64,000 nt of DNA from Clytia hemisphaerica (lineage: Eukaryota; Cnidaria; Hydrozoa; Leptothecata; Clytiidae), in NCBI GenBank assembly GCA_902728285.1, contig CACVBU010001138.1:868001-932000 (forward strand), written 5' to 3'. The position numbers and the translations under genes are program-made. Below the pieces are notes generated by a model. It saw nothing but the letters and a program-made list of their open reading frames with translations, was not told the origin of the DNA and did not search any database. Within the stretch, counting starts at the first letter, position 1; each line of letters starts with the position of its first letter. Below are positions 1-9,035 of this stretch, piece by piece.

Positions 1-365
1 GATTTTGTCACAGCTCCGCGTCCACCAAATCTTACTTTAATCATTCTGGCGACGGAATCCATCATTCTTGAGTTTGTGATTTGTTGAATTGTTTTATTTC
101 CGGTTTTTCTTGCCAAAAAACGAGCGCCCTTAAGTATGGACGGGGCGTTTTTAGCAGCAAATCTTGCCAACCCTTTTAAAGCAATTCCTAAACCACGCCC
201 ACTTGGGTTGGTGGGACCTCGTCTTCTTTTAACACTTGTCGTGTTGTAAATCCCACGACCTTTATGATAGGTCCTCGAACGTGTTCTTCTTTTACCTCTG
301 CGAGAATTTTTCCATAAAGAGTTTTTAGGCATTGAGTTTCTTCTTCTCCTTTTGTAGGCTGCCAT
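1..365 (-). CDS. Basic core protein, pX/pVI-like (partial)
   Basis: This is the N-terminal 121 codons of a gene whose 3' end lies beyond the window. The start is the ATG complementary to 363-365 and the frame stays open to base 1. The product is extremely rich in Arg and Lys: an RRRR cluster near residues 6-9, then repeated RGKRR, RTRSR and VKRRRG patches over the first 60 residues. After these comes an Ala/Leu/Lys-rich segment. Small basic proteins of this kind in adintoviruses and Polintons resemble adenovirus pX/pVI and are thought to condense genome DNA in the virion. Its place next to the capsid gene fits that role. Identification rests on composition and context, not on a specific motif, so any other basic virion protein is possible. 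Confidence 0.5.
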   Translation of the reverse strand, partial: MAAYKRRRRNSMPKNSLWKNSRRGKRRTRSRTYHKGRGIYNTTSVKRRRGPTNPSGRGLGIALKGLARFAAKNAPSILKGARFLARKTGNKTIQQITNSRMMDSVARMIKVRFGGRGAVTK

Positions 366-481
366 TATTTTATGGTTTTAAACCAGTCTACGTGTTCAAT
401 ATTCCGTCGAGAATGAATGAGGTATTCAAGTGCGGGAGGATTTAAATCTTAGAAATATTTATTTCCTTTTAAAAATATATA

Positions 482-2182
482 TTACAAAAGATTTGATGAA
501 ATATCAACTTGGAGAAAATTCATGTCCAAAGTTCCGTTGGTATTTTTCCTTTGAACGTATTTACCGCGGTAGGCACTAGTCATGATCACTTCGGAAGCAA
601 CAGGAATTGCCTCTCTGAATTGTAAGCTAGTCTTAATGGCTAGATTAGCGATTGAGGCGTGTCTTTCATCTGCCCCATACTTTCCCCGCGATTGATCAAA
701 CTCTATAATAAACGGATTGGTGTGCCTTATCTTATTCAATTTCATAAACTCGGTTTTACTTTCACCTTGATTGTCGTAAACCTCAGAAGTGGCACCGTTC
801 AAGATACCGTAAGTGGGTTTTTGATCTGACATTGATTGGTGTTCGCGACCCAAAAACCACCTTTTCTGTTGACGATGGAGCATTTCCAAGTCCACTTCCT
901 CATCGAAATCGATTGTAGAAGTTCCTTCTCTAATCCCCGTGTTTGCTTGTTCGGATCCCTGAAACTGCATTTTCTTGACAAACCTCAAGAAAGAGTTATC
1001 CATCCAACTGTCTCTGGATGATTTGTGATCATAGTTTGTTCGACTTTTGATCTGCCAACCAGTATAGATAGGTACATTGCTGGTGTTTGGTAATTCTAGG
1101 TTTTGGATTTCTGTAGAGTTAGCTTCGATAGTTCTGTGTGAATGGTTGTGAACCATGAATTGGGCAACCTCAACTGATTTTCCTCCTGCGAACAATTGGT
1201 TATATTTCTCAAAAGCGGAAGTGGTAAGTGTTGCCACTTCGTATCGAGCTTGGACTTTATTAGCTCCTATTTTTTCTAATTTAAACCGGTAGACGTTCGG
1301 GGCAGTACCATTAGCAAGTTCGGTATAATCTTCAAAAAATTCCTTGTGGTCTTCGTCGCGACCCAAAGTCATTTTTACGCGCATTCCGTGCCTGGATGGT
1401 AAAAGGGGAGTTTGGAAAATTGCATTCATGATAGATCCGTGCATGGTGTATTTTTTACCAACCTTCAACTCATCACCAAATTCTTTACACTTTTTGAGAA
1501 GACTTCCTTCGGGGAAAGAAATTTTTTTATCGACGGCTCTTGGCCTGTAAATCGAACTCGCTTTTCCGGGTATGTAATCATTGTGAGTGGTAGCGTCCTT
1601 TGTAAAATTGTGCTCATAGGTCCACTCTTTACAAATATGCATGTCACTTTCCAATTCTTTTTCCACGTATAATTTGTCATATTTTCTTTGAATGTCATAG
1701 GGACTTATGTGGGTGGTTTTGTCTTGTTTAATGTTGATGATTTTATTGTCCACAATCTCGCCGGGATGAATCAACGAACACTCAAGATTTCTATTCAAGA
1801 GGTCCATGATTGCACCAGGTTTTACAACCAATATGTCGTCGTCGGGAACCACAATCCAAGCATCCCCGTTTTTTTTTTGTGCTGTAACCTTGAACGTGAA
1901 GCGAGCAGTGTTCAACAAGACGTATTTTTCTCCACCCAACAAATCGTAAACGATTTCATTGTTTGTGAGCTCGGTTGCTTTTGCCGTAGTTTCTCTGGTC
2001 TTAACATTTATGAAATCGTCACCTTCGGCGATTTTCCAAATCTGTGCAGAACTTGTGTCTTGTACGAAATCATTCAACACTTTGGCTATCTTTGCATTTT
2101 GAACGCTCGTGTTTATGGCGGTCTGAGTTATTTTTCTCTTCACGCCTGCCACCACGTTTTGATTAGACCCTAAGTTACTCAT
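482..2182 (-). CDS. Candidate major capsid protein (double jelly-roll)
   Basis: This intact 566-codon ORF has a clear ATG and the usual length for a Polinton major capsid protein (about 550-700 aa). A motif near residues 250-275 (a TPLLP segment followed by a VKMTLGR-type strand) resembles the capsid pattern of LLP, spacer and hydrophilic beta strand. Near residues 490-560 an NPFIIEFD segment is followed by alternating hydrophobic strands and an AYRGKY segment, as at the C-terminus of Maverick capsid proteins. It would form the hexon-like shell. The gene lies beside a basic core-like protein. An AATAAA-type signal lies about 25 bases past the stop. The call is from remembered family patterns and needs a profile search; a penton-type minor capsid is the main alternative. 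Confidence 0.55.
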   Translation of the reverse strand: MSNLGSNQNVVAGVKRKITQTAINTSVQNAKIAKVLNDFVQDTSSAQIWKIAEGDDFINVKTRETTAKATELTNNEIVYDLLGGEKYVLLNTARFTFKVTAQKKNGDAWIVVPDDDILVVKPGAIMDLLNRNLECSLIHPGEIVDNKIINIKQDKTTHISPYDIQRKYDKLYVEKELESDMHICKEWTYEHNFTKDATTHNDYIPGKASSIYRPRAVDKKISFPEGSLLKKCKEFGDELKVGKKYTMHGSIMNAIFQTPLLPSRHGMRVKMTLGRDEDHKEFFEDYTELANGTAPNVYRFKLEKIGANKVQARYEVATLTTSAFEKYNQLFAGGKSVEVAQFMVHNHSHRTIEANSTEIQNLELPNTSNVPIYTGWQIKSRTNYDHKSSRDSWMDNSFLRFVKKMQFQGSEQANTGIREGTSTIDFDEEVDLEMLHRQQKRWFLGREHQSMSDQKPTYGILNGATSEVYDNQGESKTEFMKLNKIRHTNPFIIEFDQSRGKYGADERHASIANLAIKTSLQFREAIPVASEVIMTSAYRGKYVQRKNTNGTLDMNFLQVDISSNLL

Positions 2183-2415
2183 AGTTTTAATATCAATTTT
2201 TCAAACTCGTCTCATGTCTTTACTCATTCTTTTAGTTGAAAGAAATGATGGGACAAATAGAATTCAATGGTTTTTAATTTTTTTTTATTACAAGTAAGTG
2301 AAATGTTAAACTACAAAATGTTTCTAGCACAAAAGGACAAACAAAAAATCATCTAAACCGTATTTCTCTCGGATCTTTCTGCTGGTAGTTTTTGTGAGAT
2401 TTTTTGTGAATTTTT

Positions 2416-3171
2416 CTAGTGTATCTTTTTCATCTTCTCATCATTTTCTTCACTGTAAGAATTATCACTATCATAGTTTTCACTATCTTTGTCACTTCAT
2501 ATTCACTACAAGATTCTTCATCCCTACCACCGTCAACTTGATCATAATTTCTGCCCTCGTATTCGTCGCTATCATCATTGTCTTCTGGATTCTGATCTTT
2601 TGATTCGTAACGCCTTTCTTTAGGTCTGTTAGAAGTTCTTAGGCTGTGGCTTGACGGCTGAGCAAAAGATATTTTCTTTCCACTCTTTTGATGATTGTTC
2701 ATGCCATGATTAGGATTAGTGCTTATTACTTGGCGTATATCTTTATCATTCGAACGTCTATCGAAGTCGTTGATTATTCTATTTTTTCGATCAAAAGAAT
2801 CTTCAACTCTTGCTCATTTCTCTGTTTACGTTCGGTGGCTTTTAAATTTGTTTTTAAATACTGCTCGTTTTACGTCTTGAGCTGTGCGAAGCCTGAATGC
2901 GATTATGATTGCTTTATCTTTACTGAGTTCGTTGATTGTCTTGTGATTGTTTTCGATGATCTCCAGAGCCTGACTTAACTGTTTTCCTGGTTCTTTCAAA
3001 CTCCAGTGCAATGTTGACTCTTGAGCTTAACTAGTTCGCTTTCATGGCCTGGACCTGACCGGTAGAATAGTCTTGTTTGTTCAAATCGTCAAAACGTTGT
3101 CTCATTCGCGTTTTGTTTACGTTGAAACAAGACATTTCAAACCCGGGCCTACCATATGGATTGTAAGACAT
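2416..3171 (-). pseudogene. Broken small gene of the viral element, unknown function
   Basis: An ATG complementary to 3169-3171 opens a frame beginning MSYNPYGRPG, but the frame changes several times before a stop at 2416-2418. Each piece is protein-like: a Gln/Asn-rich start, a helical middle (EIIENN, ELSKDKAIII), a basic part with NRPKERR, and an Asp/Glu/Ser-rich acidic tail. It would encode about 240 residues. Both neighbours are intact and on the same strand, and the gaps fit a gene here. I recognise no family. Breaks lie near 3020-3035, 2840-2850, 2780-2800 and 2480. Either this is a true pseudogene in an otherwise young element, or the assembly has base-level errors here. Acidic-tailed proteins of this size are common among virion accessory proteins, but that is only analogy. 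Confidence 0.4.
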
Positions 3172-3248
3172 AATAGAAAAGTGCTCCTTGCGACCACCAA
3201 CGCCTATATTATAAAGAAAATAAAGTATTTTGGTTTACCATGCTATTT

Positions 3249-6200
3249 TTATATCACAGTGGACAACTTGTTGGTGATATAAAATTTGACTTTAACACTA
3301 ACACTTTCGGGAATGTATTTTCCAGGAAAAGAATCGTTGGCGCGTTGTCTGATTTTTATTGGCTGGAATTTACTGTTCACAAAGAAGAACTTATAGTTTT
3401 TTAAGTCATGAATTCTTCTGACGGTTATCGGAAAGCTCTTGAGAGCACCACTGTGATTATCGTTCGGATCTACCACTGACGTAAAAGTTTGAACGAAATG
3501 TTTTTTAGCCTTTTGGTCCAAATTAAGTACATTTTTTAAATTTATGATGCATAATACTTTCTTGGAAAAAGCACCATCAAAGTTTGTCTTTTCGTTTGCC
3601 TCAAAATCTAGGTCAGACAACACATAAACTACGTCGTCGTTTTCAAGATTTTCGATGGACAAAGACATGGAGATGTCTTCAACGTGTAATCGCATTTCAA
3701 AAGGCTTTTCGTCTGCCACAGGTGACGCGAAATAATCTTTGATGGATTTTGACAGGTTGCCGGAGATGCTTCTGAAGTTTACATTGAAAGCCTCGTTGCC
3801 CTTGTTGATTGACATCCACATGCGAAACAAGCGTTTGTAAAAGTCAGCATTTTCGTCCAAAGTTTCGCTCACGATGTTGGGAACTTCGTCTTTGCTGTCC
3901 AACCCATAGACACTTGTGAGTCTTCGCTCGGTTTTGTAAAGGTTGTGAATCGAAATCATCAAGTTGAGCTTCTTTAAATTTTTTTGTCCAGAACGCAACT
4001 CAACGACTGCTCGTTCTAGGAAAGTGTCCTTGCCGACTTCTACGAAAACACTTTTATTTAACTTTGGGTAGTAAAATGTGACGTCAAAATTTCTGATTGG
4101 TGCAATCTTTACGCCGTCCATCCCGATGTCTGTCAAGTTTTCCGAAGACACCTGCTGAGGTCTTGCCCCGTTGGCCAGAAAGAAATGCCACTTCATGCTG
4201 GCTGTCCGTCTCTTCTTTATTTTTTGAGGCAAAGCCACGTCGGTGAGATTGTAAACGCGTTGTCTTTTCCTCTCTTTACTAACGTCCTCAAGCTTTAATT
4301 TGAAATTATCATCGGAATTGATCGTGAATTTAGCGTGCTCTTGATAATAAAGCTCACGGTGATTGTAAGCGTCAGCCAAAAAGTCTGGAGCTTCGAGACG
4401 AATTGAGCTCGTTTTGATTTTACCACCTAACGCAAGGTTTTTCTTGGCAAAGTTGGATATTTCGTTGTCACTGAAGAACCATTTGTTGTTTTTGTCGTCT
4501 ATATCAATTTCTATGCTAGCCGGTTTGGCATTAATACCTTTCAATCCCGGATGAAACAAAGAGGTTTGGGAGTCAAAGTAATAGTTGAGACTTATTTTTC
4601 CTATCTCTTTAGTAGACATGGGAAATTGCCAAAAACTTCCTCTCACTGGGCTGCCAATAAAGTTACCGGTATTAGGGTCATACAATGGATGTCTTTTCAT
4701 TTCTGCTTTAGCTTTGTTTTCATAATTTTGGGTGTTGTTAATCTTTTGATAGTCATCAATGGTAATGTTTTTGTCGCTGTTCAATGTCAACAGTTCTTTC
4801 AATTCGTTGCACGGCTCAATGAGGTAGTTGTTGTACTTTACCAGGTCGAATTCTGTACCACTCATCATCAGTATGGAGAAAGTAGATTTTACAAATTTTT
4901 CTTTAGCATATTTGGGTAGCATCCTGTAGTCGGGTAAGGTGAAACTGGTAAATGAAATCCCAAAATCTGTTAAATTTGATACTATATCGTGAGTTTTTGG
5001 AGTTGCTTTAACTCCTTTAGACGTCATTGGACCAAACAATTTTATGACATCTGAGTAGAATTTCATGACGGCTCTTCTTTGCGTTAAATTTAGTTGGTCT
5101 AATCCGAATTCGCTGAGCCGGTGTTTGAAATTACTGCCAGGGGGGGAAATAAGCTTCGGCTCTACCCAGAAATCAACATGACTACGTAGGTCGGCAAGAA
5201 ACACGAGACGATATCTGTGGTCGTTCTTGTAAAATTCGTCACTGCCGCCATTGCCGAGAGATTGTTTTTGAAGATCCGAAAGATTTGTGGTTAAAAAATT
5301 TGAAATTTTAACCCACCTTCCCAAGTGATGTTTTTTAAGGTCGTCAATCACAGCCTGTGATCTCACATTCGATTGGATGTCTTCATTGTCATTCATGTTC
5401 ACCACGGTTACAATTCTTGGACGATATTTCTTCCCAAATCTTCCTGTACCTGTGGTTTTTGTCTCCAACCGACTGTCTTCCCATTCTCCTTCGAAAAAAT
5501 CTACTTTCTTTTGTCTGTATGTAACCTCAAGAGGTTGCGAGTCTCTGTTTTTTTTTATGTGACTGTTGTAAGCACCTTCATATAAAACGATATATTCAGT
5601 AAAGAATCTTTCTATTGTATACAGCGCGTCAGAGGATCCGTACAAGTCGAATCCTAGTTTTTCGACATTGTAGTAAATTCTAATGAACACATCGATTATG
5701 TTTTCTGTCTTCTGTGGCAGGTCTCTTGAAATATTGATTGTCAAGTTAATTAAGGGCATGGTGTCGTGGGTCCAATCTGGTATTTCGGGTTGGCGGTTAT
5801 TTCCATTGTCAATCAAAGTTAAAGTGAAAATTTTCCTTTTTTCTCCTACGAATGACGATAAATCGTGGGCCATAAACTTTTCTGACACCTTAAACAAAGC
5901 TATGAACCATTGCTCATAGGTTAGTTTGGGATCAGTGACATCTAATAAATCTTGAATTATCGGTAAAAACTGTACACACACTTCTCCTGTCGTTTTATTG
6001 TAAGCTGATAACATTCTATTCATTCTAAACTTTGGTAGCGCCGGATCAATTCTGTTTGGTCTATCGTACATGGCAGGATCTGATTGTGCATCTTTGTCCT
6101 CCTTACCGTGAATAATTTGTTTATACAAAGTTTTATCATTGTTCACGTCTCCGCCCAAATGTTTATTCAGTTCTTCCATTGTGTGGGGTAGAAAAGAATT

Positions 6201-7289
6201 ATGTTTTATCAATTTTTCGTTGAACACAGCATTTGCACTCTTGCCGTCTCCCCTTACGTACCTCGAATAGAGCCGTTCAACGCACAGTGCGTAAGTGTGG
6301 GGTTGGACAACGTATTCCAAAAATATCCTATCATTATTTATGCCATTGACAATTTTAATCAATGGTAACCACTTTACAGTTTGGAATTTCAAGTTGTCAT
6401 CGTCGTGAAAAATGGTGTTTTCTTTATAGCCCCATGCTAAATTAGCAAAGAAAAACTTTTTGCGATTCAAAATTTCGTACCTGAGCTCTGTGTCCGTGGT
6501 TAACTCTTTAATTTTGATGACCTCTGTGATGTCGGCTTTGGGAACCAATTCGTACTCATTTGTATTGATGTTCATTCTTATGAGATGTAACGTTGTTTTC
6601 TGACGTGGTACATTTTTCTCTTCGATTTTGTTTCTGTCACCGCTCGAGTTTTGTTTCACGTTTTTGGCCAAACTCGTGTGAGTAAAGGTTTTGGCATCGT
6701 AAGCTTCACCAGTCTCGATCAATTTATCACCGACTTGAAACGTTACTCTTTGGTCTAGGGACCTGTGAAAGTGCGTGTCAAATGCTCCAACTGATGTGCG
6801 GAATCTTTGCTGCAATCTAACAATTCTGTCTTTGTGCCTACTGAAATGCAAGTTCGGAAAAGTAAGTATTTCCAATTGTTCGTCTACGTAGGCACACATC
6901 GTGTAATCATTCACACTGTGCTTGTTTTGCATTTCCTCGATAAACTTTATATAATCGTTACTTATATTGATTTCTCCATCACCACCGGATGTTGAAGTAG
7001 CCAAAAGTGATGGAACTTGAATTGAGTTCACTTTACACAATGAGTTCTCACCAAAATTCATACGGCTGTCAATGTCACCGGGTTTTTCTTTCACTAAATC
7101 TAGAGAAACGCCGTTGAGTAGTGGATCTCGGAGTGTTACTTTATTAGTGACATTTTTTTCTGTGTTCAAGTTCGGTGATTTTCCCGTGATCGGGTCTATC
7201 CCCCACGTTTTGGTAAACATAAAATTTTCCTTCTCGAAAAACCTTCCATCGTTGACGAGGTTTTCACACCTCTTTTTGTGTTCAGCCAT
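3249..7289 (-). CDS. Large viral protein, 1346 aa, unknown function
   Basis: This is a single uninterrupted 1346-codon frame starting at ATG (complement of 7287-7289). No signal peptide or membrane segment is evident. The composition is that of a globular protein with many beta-type segments, especially in the last 350 residues (for example FDVTFYYP, MSLSIENL, KFYITNKL). A basic KKRR patch occurs near residue 1035 and an RKRQRV patch just before it. It lies between the integrase and the capsid-side genes, in the usual place for virion structural genes. Such a length is unusual for Polintons, whose genes other than polymerase rarely pass 700 codons. A large minor capsid, fibre or vertex protein is possible, but no motif supports a choice. 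Confidence 0.8.
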   Translation of the reverse strand: MAEHKKRCENLVNDGRFFEKENFMFTKTWGIDPITGKSPNLNTEKNVTNKVTLRDPLLNGVSLDLVKEKPGDIDSRMNFGENSLCKVNSIQVPSLLATSTSGGDGEINISNDYIKFIEEMQNKHSVNDYTMCAYVDEQLEILTFPNLHFSRHKDRIVRLQQRFRTSVGAFDTHFHRSLDQRVTFQVGDKLIETGEAYDAKTFTHTSLAKNVKQNSSGDRNKIEEKNVPRQKTTLHLIRMNINTNEYELVPKADITEVIKIKELTTDTELRYEILNRKKFFFANLAWGYKENTIFHDDDNLKFQTVKWLPLIKIVNGINNDRIFLEYVVQPHTYALCVERLYSRYVRGDGKSANAVFNEKLIKHNSFLPHTMEELNKHLGGDVNNDKTLYKQIIHGKEDKDAQSDPAMYDRPNRIDPALPKFRMNRMLSAYNKTTGEVCVQFLPIIQDLLDVTDPKLTYEQWFIALFKVSEKFMAHDLSSFVGEKRKIFTLTLIDNGNNRQPEIPDWTHDTMPLINLTINISRDLPQKTENIIDVFIRIYYNVEKLGFDLYGSSDALYTIERFFTEYIVLYEGAYNSHIKKNRDSQPLEVTYRQKKVDFFEGEWEDSRLETKTTGTGRFGKKYRPRIVTVVNMNDNEDIQSNVRSQAVIDDLKKHHLGRWVKISNFLTTNLSDLQKQSLGNGGSDEFYKNDHRYRLVFLADLRSHVDFWVEPKLISPPGSNFKHRLSEFGLDQLNLTQRRAVMKFYSDVIKLFGPMTSKGVKATPKTHDIVSNLTDFGISFTSFTLPDYRMLPKYAKEKFVKSTFSILMMSGTEFDLVKYNNYLIEPCNELKELLTLNSDKNITIDDYQKINNTQNYENKAKAEMKRHPLYDPNTGNFIGSPVRGSFWQFPMSTKEIGKISLNYYFDSQTSLFHPGLKGINAKPASIEIDIDDKNNKWFFSDNEISNFAKKNLALGGKIKTSSIRLEAPDFLADAYNHRELYYQEHAKFTINSDDNFKLKLEDVSKERKRQRVYNLTDVALPQKIKKRRTASMKWHFFLANGARPQQVSSENLTDIGMDGVKIAPIRNFDVTFYYPKLNKSVFVEVGKDTFLERAVVELRSGQKNLKKLNLMISIHNLYKTERRLTSVYGLDSKDEVPNIVSETLDENADFYKRLFRMWMSINKGNEAFNVNFRSISGNLSKSIKDYFASPVADEKPFEMRLHVEDISMSLSIENLENDDVVYVLSDLDFEANEKTNFDGAFSKKVLCIINLKNVLNLDQKAKKHFVQTFTSVVDPNDNHSGALKSFPITVRRIHDLKNYKFFFVNSKFQPIKIRQRANDSFPGKYIPESVSVKVKFYITNKLSTVI

Positions 7290-7375
7290 GGAAATTTTTC
7301 ACTCAATAAATAAGAAATTCTATCATGTTTCATCCTTCTTCTACAGGTAATGATAATTTAAAGTTGAAAAATGAA

Positions 7376-7383
7376 TTTATTTA
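7376..7383 (-). terminator. Poly(A) signal overlapping the integrase stop
   Basis: Read on the minus strand, the stop TAA runs directly into AATAAA, giving TAAATAAA. The hexamer shares two bases with the stop codon. The same octamer closes the polymerase gene at 18397-18404. Confidence 0.5.
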
Positions 7384-8931
7384 ATTTATCTCCTTTTTTT
7401 TTAATAAGAGCTCTTCTCGATAATACAATGTCTTTCGATGCTTTCCCGATTTACTATTCTTAACTCTGTACCTAACGGGTAAGTCCCTTTCACCCTCATA
7501 TCGCAATACTTTATCCACCACATACGTTTTTTCAGTGTTCCATTCGCTCTTCGTCTGAGTGGACTTTTTCTCGAAAATGTTCAATGCCTTTTCGTTTGGG
7601 TGACCTTCGAGGCGTGAGTAGGTTAAGTAAACTAGGTCTCCAACCTTCAACTCTTTACGTTTCCAGCTCAGGTTAGGGTCTTTCCCTTTTTTTTTGCTGC
7701 GATTGACAATGCGATCAAATTTTCTGTGTTTTGCCTTTTGCACGGCCTTCCCTTTTCTCAATAAAACCATTTTCGTTATCGTGTCGCCAATCGGCTCAAA
7801 TTTGTTGGTCGTCTCGTTTTCGTTTCTCATTCCAATTTCTCGACGTTCCACGTCTTTCTTAGTTCCCTGTTTGTCACCACTAAACTGTTTAAATAATTGT
7901 CGTGGTGTAAAACCTGTTCTACTGTTCACCTTATCGTTGATTTTATTTTGCAGTTTCCTCATGTGTTTCGACCAGTCATCTTGGTACTCTTTGAAATCTT
8001 CAAAATCGTCGTCATCGCTAGAATCAGATCTTTTCTTTTTCTTATTCTTTCTCAGTAACGATTTTTCTAATTTTCGTTTTCTTTTCAAATGTTTTCTCGA
8101 AGAGTCTTCAAGGATATTTTGAATGCGAACAAGCTGACGTTTCATTTGACCGATTTTCGATTCAGCTAGATAAGCTTTACCGCTACCTCGAGATGAAAAT
8201 AGATCGTATCCCCGACGCCTCAGAAACATTTTTAAATCTTTGTTTATGAACTCTGTGCCCCTGTCTGTCTGCACTCTGGTGGTGGTCATGCATTTTCGTA
8301 GACAAGAGTCTGCTTGTCTTCCTTTTCTACCACTTCTCAGAGTTCTCTTGGAAGGTTTACATGACAATTTCAATCCGAATTGTGAAAAAGCATTTTTGGT
8401 GGCGTTTAAAACGTGTTCGGCAGACTTGCTTTTCACAGGCACCAACACAGAATAATTGGAAAATCCATCCACTGCAACCAAAATGAATGGATATCTGTAA
8501 CGTCTGTTATCTGGATTCAAACGACCCACGTCAGCCAAATCCATATGAATGAGAGCTAACGGACGATTGACACTTCCTGATTTTGTGAGAGTGTTGTAAA
8601 CACGAGTTGGTTTTCTATATACGGATTTTGTGTCACCGGTTTTTATTTTAAGACTAGTTATCCACTTGTCAACTTTTGATTTCAATTCTGAAGTGCTCAC
8701 GTCTGACCATTTGGTGAGCACTCTGAAAAGAGCTGGGTCATACTGCTTCAGTTCTCGCCTTCCTCGAATTGTGCTCACCAAGCGCTTGGCTTCTGTTTTG
8801 CTAGCATCAAAAAGGGGATGTTCCAAATTTTTAGACTTGTAGGCTTTTTGAAATTTCTTTTTAAACATTAATTCTGCACGGTCAGAATCATCGTTGCTGT
8901 CGACAACTTTATAACGAGACTTTTTTAACAT
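7381..8931 (-). CDS. Retroviral-type DDE integrase (Polinton integrase)
   Basis: The 516-residue product has an rve-type catalytic core: D131 in HMDLADV, D223 in QTDRGTEF and E257 in KAYLAESK, with 33 residues between the last two. This family joins element ends to host DNA and is a hallmark of Polintons. I chose the ATG at 8931 (MLKKSRYK) because codons further upstream lack an ATG. The N-terminus is basic and lacks a visible HHCC zinc-binding motif. Between the first two acidic residues lies an unusual basic loop of about 30 residues (SKRTLRSGRKGR region). The C-terminal 80 residues (LKVGDLVYL through LRYEGE) look like an SH3/chromo-type DNA or chromatin-binding tail. A Lys/Arg-rich stretch with DSSDDDD sits between core and tail. 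The frame is intact, so the enzyme may be functional. Confidence 0.9.
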   Translation of the reverse strand: MLKKSRYKVVDSNDDSDRAELMFKKKFQKAYKSKNLEHPLFDASKTEAKRLVSTIRGRRELKQYDPALFRVLTKWSDVSTSELKSKVDKWITSLKIKTGDTKSVYRKPTRVYNTLTKSGSVNRPLALIHMDLADVGRLNPDNRRYRYPFILVAVDGFSNYSVLVPVKSKSAEHVLNATKNAFSQFGLKLSCKPSKRTLRSGRKGRQADSCLRKCMTTTRVQTDRGTEFINKDLKMFLRRRGYDLFSSRGSGKAYLAESKIGQMKRQLVRIQNILEDSSRKHLKRKRKLEKSLLRKNKKKKRSDSSDDDDFEDFKEYQDDWSKHMRKLQNKINDKVNSRTGFTPRQLFKQFSGDKQGTKKDVERREIGMRNENETTNKFEPIGDTITKMVLLRKGKAVQKAKHRKFDRIVNRSKKKGKDPNLSWKRKELKVGDLVYLTYSRLEGHPNEKALNIFEKKSTQTKSEWNTEKTYVVDKVLRYEGERDLPVRYRVKNSKSGKHRKTLYYREELLLKKKEIN

Positions 8932-9035
8932 TTTGTAAAGATTTATTTCAAAATAAACATGATGTGACAATACATACGTTTAGAAAATTACAAATGTTGA
9001 AATAATGTGCACTTCAACTGCTAAAATATTAATGT

